This document shows, one piece after another, positions 61,632-64,000 of a stretch of DNA of 64,000 bases. The stretch is from Sulfitobacter noctilucicola. GTDB lineage: Bacteria; Pseudomonadota; Alphaproteobacteria; Rhodobacterales; Rhodobacteraceae. The stretch spans positions 1,922,001 through 1,986,000 of the forward strand of contig NZ_JASD01000008.1 in assembly GCF_000622385.1 (NCBI RefSeq). The letters are read 5' to 3'. The stretch's first letter is position 1; every line of letters starts with the position of its first letter. The notes below the pieces were generated by a model. It was not told the DNA's origin and did not search any database. It was given only the letters and a program-made list of their open reading frames with translations. The position numbers and the translations under genes are program-made.

Positions 61632-62948
61632 TCAGCCTCCGACGAAATGCAGCGTTTGAAACTTCGCCCGCAATGCGCGTGTCTGTGGTGCCAGGGCGGC
61701 AGGATCATCAGACTTCAGCGCTTGCGCGATAAGCGATCCGATCCCGTCCACATCGTCAGGCCCTACCCCCCAACGCACAAGCTCCGGTGTGCCGATGCGC
61801 AATCCGTTCATGTCACCCGGCACCGGATCAATCGGCAATCCGATCCCGCACGCCAGAAAACCTGCTTTGCGAAGCGTCTTGCTCGCGGCTTGGCCACCGC
61901 CATAAGGTGCGGCTCTGACGGCGAATTGATGGGATTTGGTGATGCCCTGTTCGGTACGGAACACGGGTAGACCTTCTGCCTCCAGCTTGTCCGCGAGCGC
62001 CTGTGCAACGGTAATCATCTGCTTTGCATAGTCTTGGCCGAAGTCAATCCAGTCCAGCATCGTCAGTGCCAGCGCGGCAGATTTGGCCGCGTCAAAATTC
62101 GCCGTCATTCCCGGAAAGGCAATCGCGTCCAGCTTTTCGGCTATTTCCGCGTCGTTGCTTACGATCAAACCACCTGCCGGTCCGCCAAGGCTTTTGTAGG
62201 TGCTCATCGTCATCAGATGTGTTCCTTCGGCCAGCGGGTTACGCCATGCACGACCCGCGATGATGCCGCATTGATGTGCCGCATCGAACAGAACTTTGGC
62301 TCCCACAGCATCCGCGATGTCGCGTACTTCGGCTACCGGGTGTTCAAAGAGGTTGAGCGATGAGCCAATGGTAATTAACGCGGGCCGCACGTCCTGGGCC
62401 AAGGCACGCAGTCCCTCGATATCGACAGTGTAGCCGTCGGCGTTCACCGGTGCCTCAACTGTTTTCAATCCGAACAACCCTGCACAGCCCGCCGCGTGAT
62501 GCGTCACGTGCCCCCCGACGCTCGCGGGCGGGGCGATGATTGTATCCCCCGGTTTACAGGTCGCCATGAACGCATAAAGGTTCGCCATCGCGCCCGAAGC
62601 AACGCGAATTTCGGCAAACTGGGCATCAAATACTTGGGCGCATAGGCTTGCGGCAATCACCTCGATCTCTTCAATCGCTTCCAGTCCCATTTCGTATTTG
62701 TCACCGGGGTAACCCAGCGAAGGACGCGTGCCGATACCTGACGACAGGATCGCTTCGGCACGCGGCGACATCACGTTGGTCGCAGGGTTCAGGTTGAAGC
62801 AATCGCGTTCATGGATGTTGCGGTTTTCCTCTGCCAAGTCGCCGATGCGCGCTGCGATATCCGAGGTGCTTTGCCCGTTTGTCCGTAGCGCCAACTTTTG
62901 CACCAGCGTCTCGCTCTTTTCAGGCACCCATGATCTTAATTGCAGCAT
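61632..62948 (-). CDS. Divergent SHMT-like PLP enzyme
   Basis: A 438-residue fold-type I PLP protein of the serine hydroxymethyltransferase family: NLNPATNVMSPRAEAILSSG, PSLGYPGDKYEMG, and the lysine loop MSTYKSLGGPAGG. In canonical GlyA the last reads TTTHKTLRGPRGG, so the Thr/His before the lysine and Arg after it differ. The folate-binding residues may differ too; it may be a different aldolase. It is convergent with the GNAT gene (4 bp gap). Confidence 0.8.
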   Translation of the reverse strand: MLQLRSWVPEKSETLVQKLALRTNGQSTSDIAARIGDLAEENRNIHERDCFNLNPATNVMSPRAEAILSSGIGTRPSLGYPGDKYEMGLEAIEEIEVIAASLCAQVFDAQFAEIRVASGAMANLYAFMATCKPGDTIIAPPASVGGHVTHHAAGCAGLFGLKTVEAPVNADGYTVDIEGLRALAQDVRPALITIGSSLNLFEHPVAEVRDIADAVGAKVLFDAAHQCGIIAGRAWRNPLAEGTHLMTMSTYKSLGGPAGGLIVSNDAEIAEKLDAIAFPGMTANFDAAKSAALALTMLDWIDFGQDYAKQMITVAQALADKLEAEGLPVFRTEQGITKSHQFAVRAAPYGGGQAASKTLRKAGFLACGIGLPIDPVPGDMNGLRIGTPELVRWGVGPDDVDGIGSLIAQALKSDDPAALAPQTRALRAKFQTLHFVGG

Positions 62949-63080
62949 CGTTGTCTCCTTGGCTCTTACCTACCCACCTATGCTGCAAAAACGAGCCCTG
63001 CCAAGCATGAATGATGGAATACTCCAGACATTTGCTGACCCAAGGGAAAGCCGTGCTATTCTGTCGTAAAGGGAGGCACC

Positions 63081-63902
63081 ATGATGTTTCGTTTGATCCT
63101 TATACTGCTGCTCAGTTTTGCGGGCACAGCAAATGCCCAAGAACGCACACCCAGCCACTGTATCGCCTTGGCCAATTCGAACCCCGATTTCCACTATGTC
63201 ACCCGTGCAAACCTGCCCGATGTGACCGAGGAAACGGTGCTGCTTCATTACATCGCACATGCTTCGTTTCTGATCCGCAGTCATGGCGGATTAAACATAG
63301 TGACCGATTTCACAGGCTTTACCGGCACACTGCCTTTCACGCCGGATGTGGTCACCATGAACCATGCCCACGACAGCCATTGGACGGCGTTCCCCGATCC
63401 CGCCATCCCGCATCCGCTTGAAGGATGGGGGCCGTTCGGGGAGGGTATCGAACACCGACTTGATCTGGGAGAAGTGCTGATACGCAATGTGTCCACGGAC
63501 ATCCGGTCCCAGTTTTCGGCCATCGAAGAGAACGGCAATTCAATTTTTGTTTTCGAGATGGCTGGTCTGTGCATCGGGCATCTGGGGCATCTGCACCATG
63601 CACCGGATGACGCGCAACATGCCGCGCTGGGGCGGCTGGATGTGGTGATGGCACCGGTTGATGGTGGCTATACACTGGATCAGCCAACGATGATTTCGGT
63701 GCTCAAACGGCTGAAATCTTCTATCGTCATCCCGATGCACTGGTTTTCAGATTTTGCGCTGGATGATTTCCTGACCGGAATGAGCGATGAGTTCACCATC
63801 GTGCGCACGGGTGGGCCTTCGCTGGTTGTTTCGCTTGACCGGTTGCCATCGCGCCCGACGATCATGGTGCTGCGGCCTTCCTATCTGAATGTGACACGAT
63901 AG
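63081..63902 (+). CDS. Secreted MBL-fold (UlaG-like) hydrolase
   Basis: A 273-residue protein with a signal peptide (cleavage near NAQERTP) and a metallo-beta-lactamase fold: HYIAHASFLIRSHGG, VTMNHAHDSHW, GHLGHLHHA, and VMAPVDGGYTLDQ. The metal motif reads H-A-H-D-S-H, with Asp and the following residue swapped compared with H-x-H-x-D-H. UlaG-type relatives use the same fold; the substrate is unknown. GGGAGG precedes the ATG at 63081; MM makes 63084 possible. Confidence 0.8.
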   Translation: MMFRLILILLLSFAGTANAQERTPSHCIALANSNPDFHYVTRANLPDVTEETVLLHYIAHASFLIRSHGGLNIVTDFTGFTGTLPFTPDVVTMNHAHDSHWTAFPDPAIPHPLEGWGPFGEGIEHRLDLGEVLIRNVSTDIRSQFSAIEENGNSIFVFEMAGLCIGHLGHLHHAPDDAQHAALGRLDVVMAPVDGGYTLDQPTMISVLKRLKSSIVIPMHWFSDFALDDFLTGMSDEFTIVRTGGPSLVVSLDRLPSRPTIMVLRPSYLNVTR

Positions 63903-63941
63903 CATCTTGCATCCCGTGTCACGGCGCGGGATCAATAGCGC

Positions 63942-64000
63942 ATGACATTGAATCCTGCTGACGCCGCCTTTCGCTCCCGCCTTTCCGCTGATCTGCCGGA
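63942..64000 (+). CDS. Start of a CDS cut by the window (FAD-binding oxidoreductase?)
   Basis: ATG at 63942 begins MTLNPADAAFRSRLSADLP and runs open to the window end, 39 bases after the MBL gene. The opening resembles the N-terminus of FAD-binding (GlcD-type) oxidoreductases in Roseobacters, but 19 residues are too few for a firm call. Confidence 0.4.
   Translation, partial: MTLNPADAAFRSRLSADLP

Noticed and set aside
1..64000. Prophage, gene transfer agent, IS element or CRISPR array
   Set aside because: No integrase, capsid, transposase or spaced direct-repeat array was seen; all accessory-like stretches are explained by tad, CoA-transferase and regulatory genes.
1..64000. tRNA or rRNA genes
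   Set aside because: All gaps were read by eye for cloverleaf features or rRNA sequence; none was recognised. tRNAscan would be decisive.

Overview
The window looks like chromosomal core sequence of an alphaproteobacterium, most likely a marine Rhodobacteraceae (Roseobacter group). The reasons are the moderately high G+C by eye, the tal/priA pair, ruvCAB running straight into ybgC-tolQRAB-pal-cpoB-tilS-ftsH, the ctaC-ctaB-ctaG-ctaE/SURF1/thrC/M16 block, and a Roseobacter-style tad (Flp pilus) cluster. I see no rRNA or tRNA gene, CRISPR array, IS element, prophage or replication origin. Both edges cut genes: a nitrilase-family hydrolase on the left and the first 19 codons of a gene on the right.

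Layout. 1-7.9 kb: nitrilase, transaldolase, primosomal helicase PriA, an MFS and a MATE transporter, PrmA and a small membrane protein. 8-20.5 kb: a DUF1127 protein, then a long co-oriented run of ruvC-ruvA-ruvB, a conserved hypothetical, the Tol-Pal envelope machine, TilS and the membrane protease FtsH. 20.6-24 kb: a MOSC protein and the folate C1 pair fhs and folD. 24-30 kb: a DUF2306 membrane protein divergent from a membrane-anchored LytTR regulator, a thioesterase, the repair genes pdeM and an Lhr-type helicase, a 3-hydroxyisobutyrate dehydrogenase-like enzyme and a small secreted protein. 30.3-43.7 kb: the tad pilus locus, on the minus strand apart from a lytic transglycosylase at its head. 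It holds two Flp pilins, CpaB, the secretin CpaC, an OmpA-like lipoprotein, CpaE/TadZ, the ATPase CpaF, TadB, TadC, two TPR lipoproteins, the prepilin peptidase CpaA and an AAA+ ATPase of unknown role. 43.7-47.3 kb: a 3-oxoacid CoA-transferase operon whose two subunit genes are split by a GSCFA/SGNH pair and followed by a frameshifted GNAT gene. 47.4-53.9 kb: an L,D-transpeptidase, TopA, DprA, a small membrane protein and TldD. 54-64 kb: cytochrome c oxidase subunits II and III with heme A and Cu assembly factors, threonine synthase, an M16 peptidase, an acetyltransferase, a divergent SHMT-like PLP enzyme and a secreted MBL-fold protein.

Most of the window is ordinary housekeeping sequence. 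The observations that stand out are: (1) two LytTR-type direct repeats with a 20-bp period between the divergent LytTR and DUF2306 genes, suggesting an uncharacterised two-gene membrane regulatory module; (2) the GSCFA+SGNH pair embedded by stop/start overlap inside a scoA/scoB operon; (3) the wHTH-AAA+ ATPase closing the tad locus, together with unusual Flp processing sites and a lysine-less TadZ P-loop; (4) palindromic REP-like elements at two places; (5) a structured, palindrome-bearing leader before fhs. All functional calls are from sequence motifs and family knowledge; no search was run.
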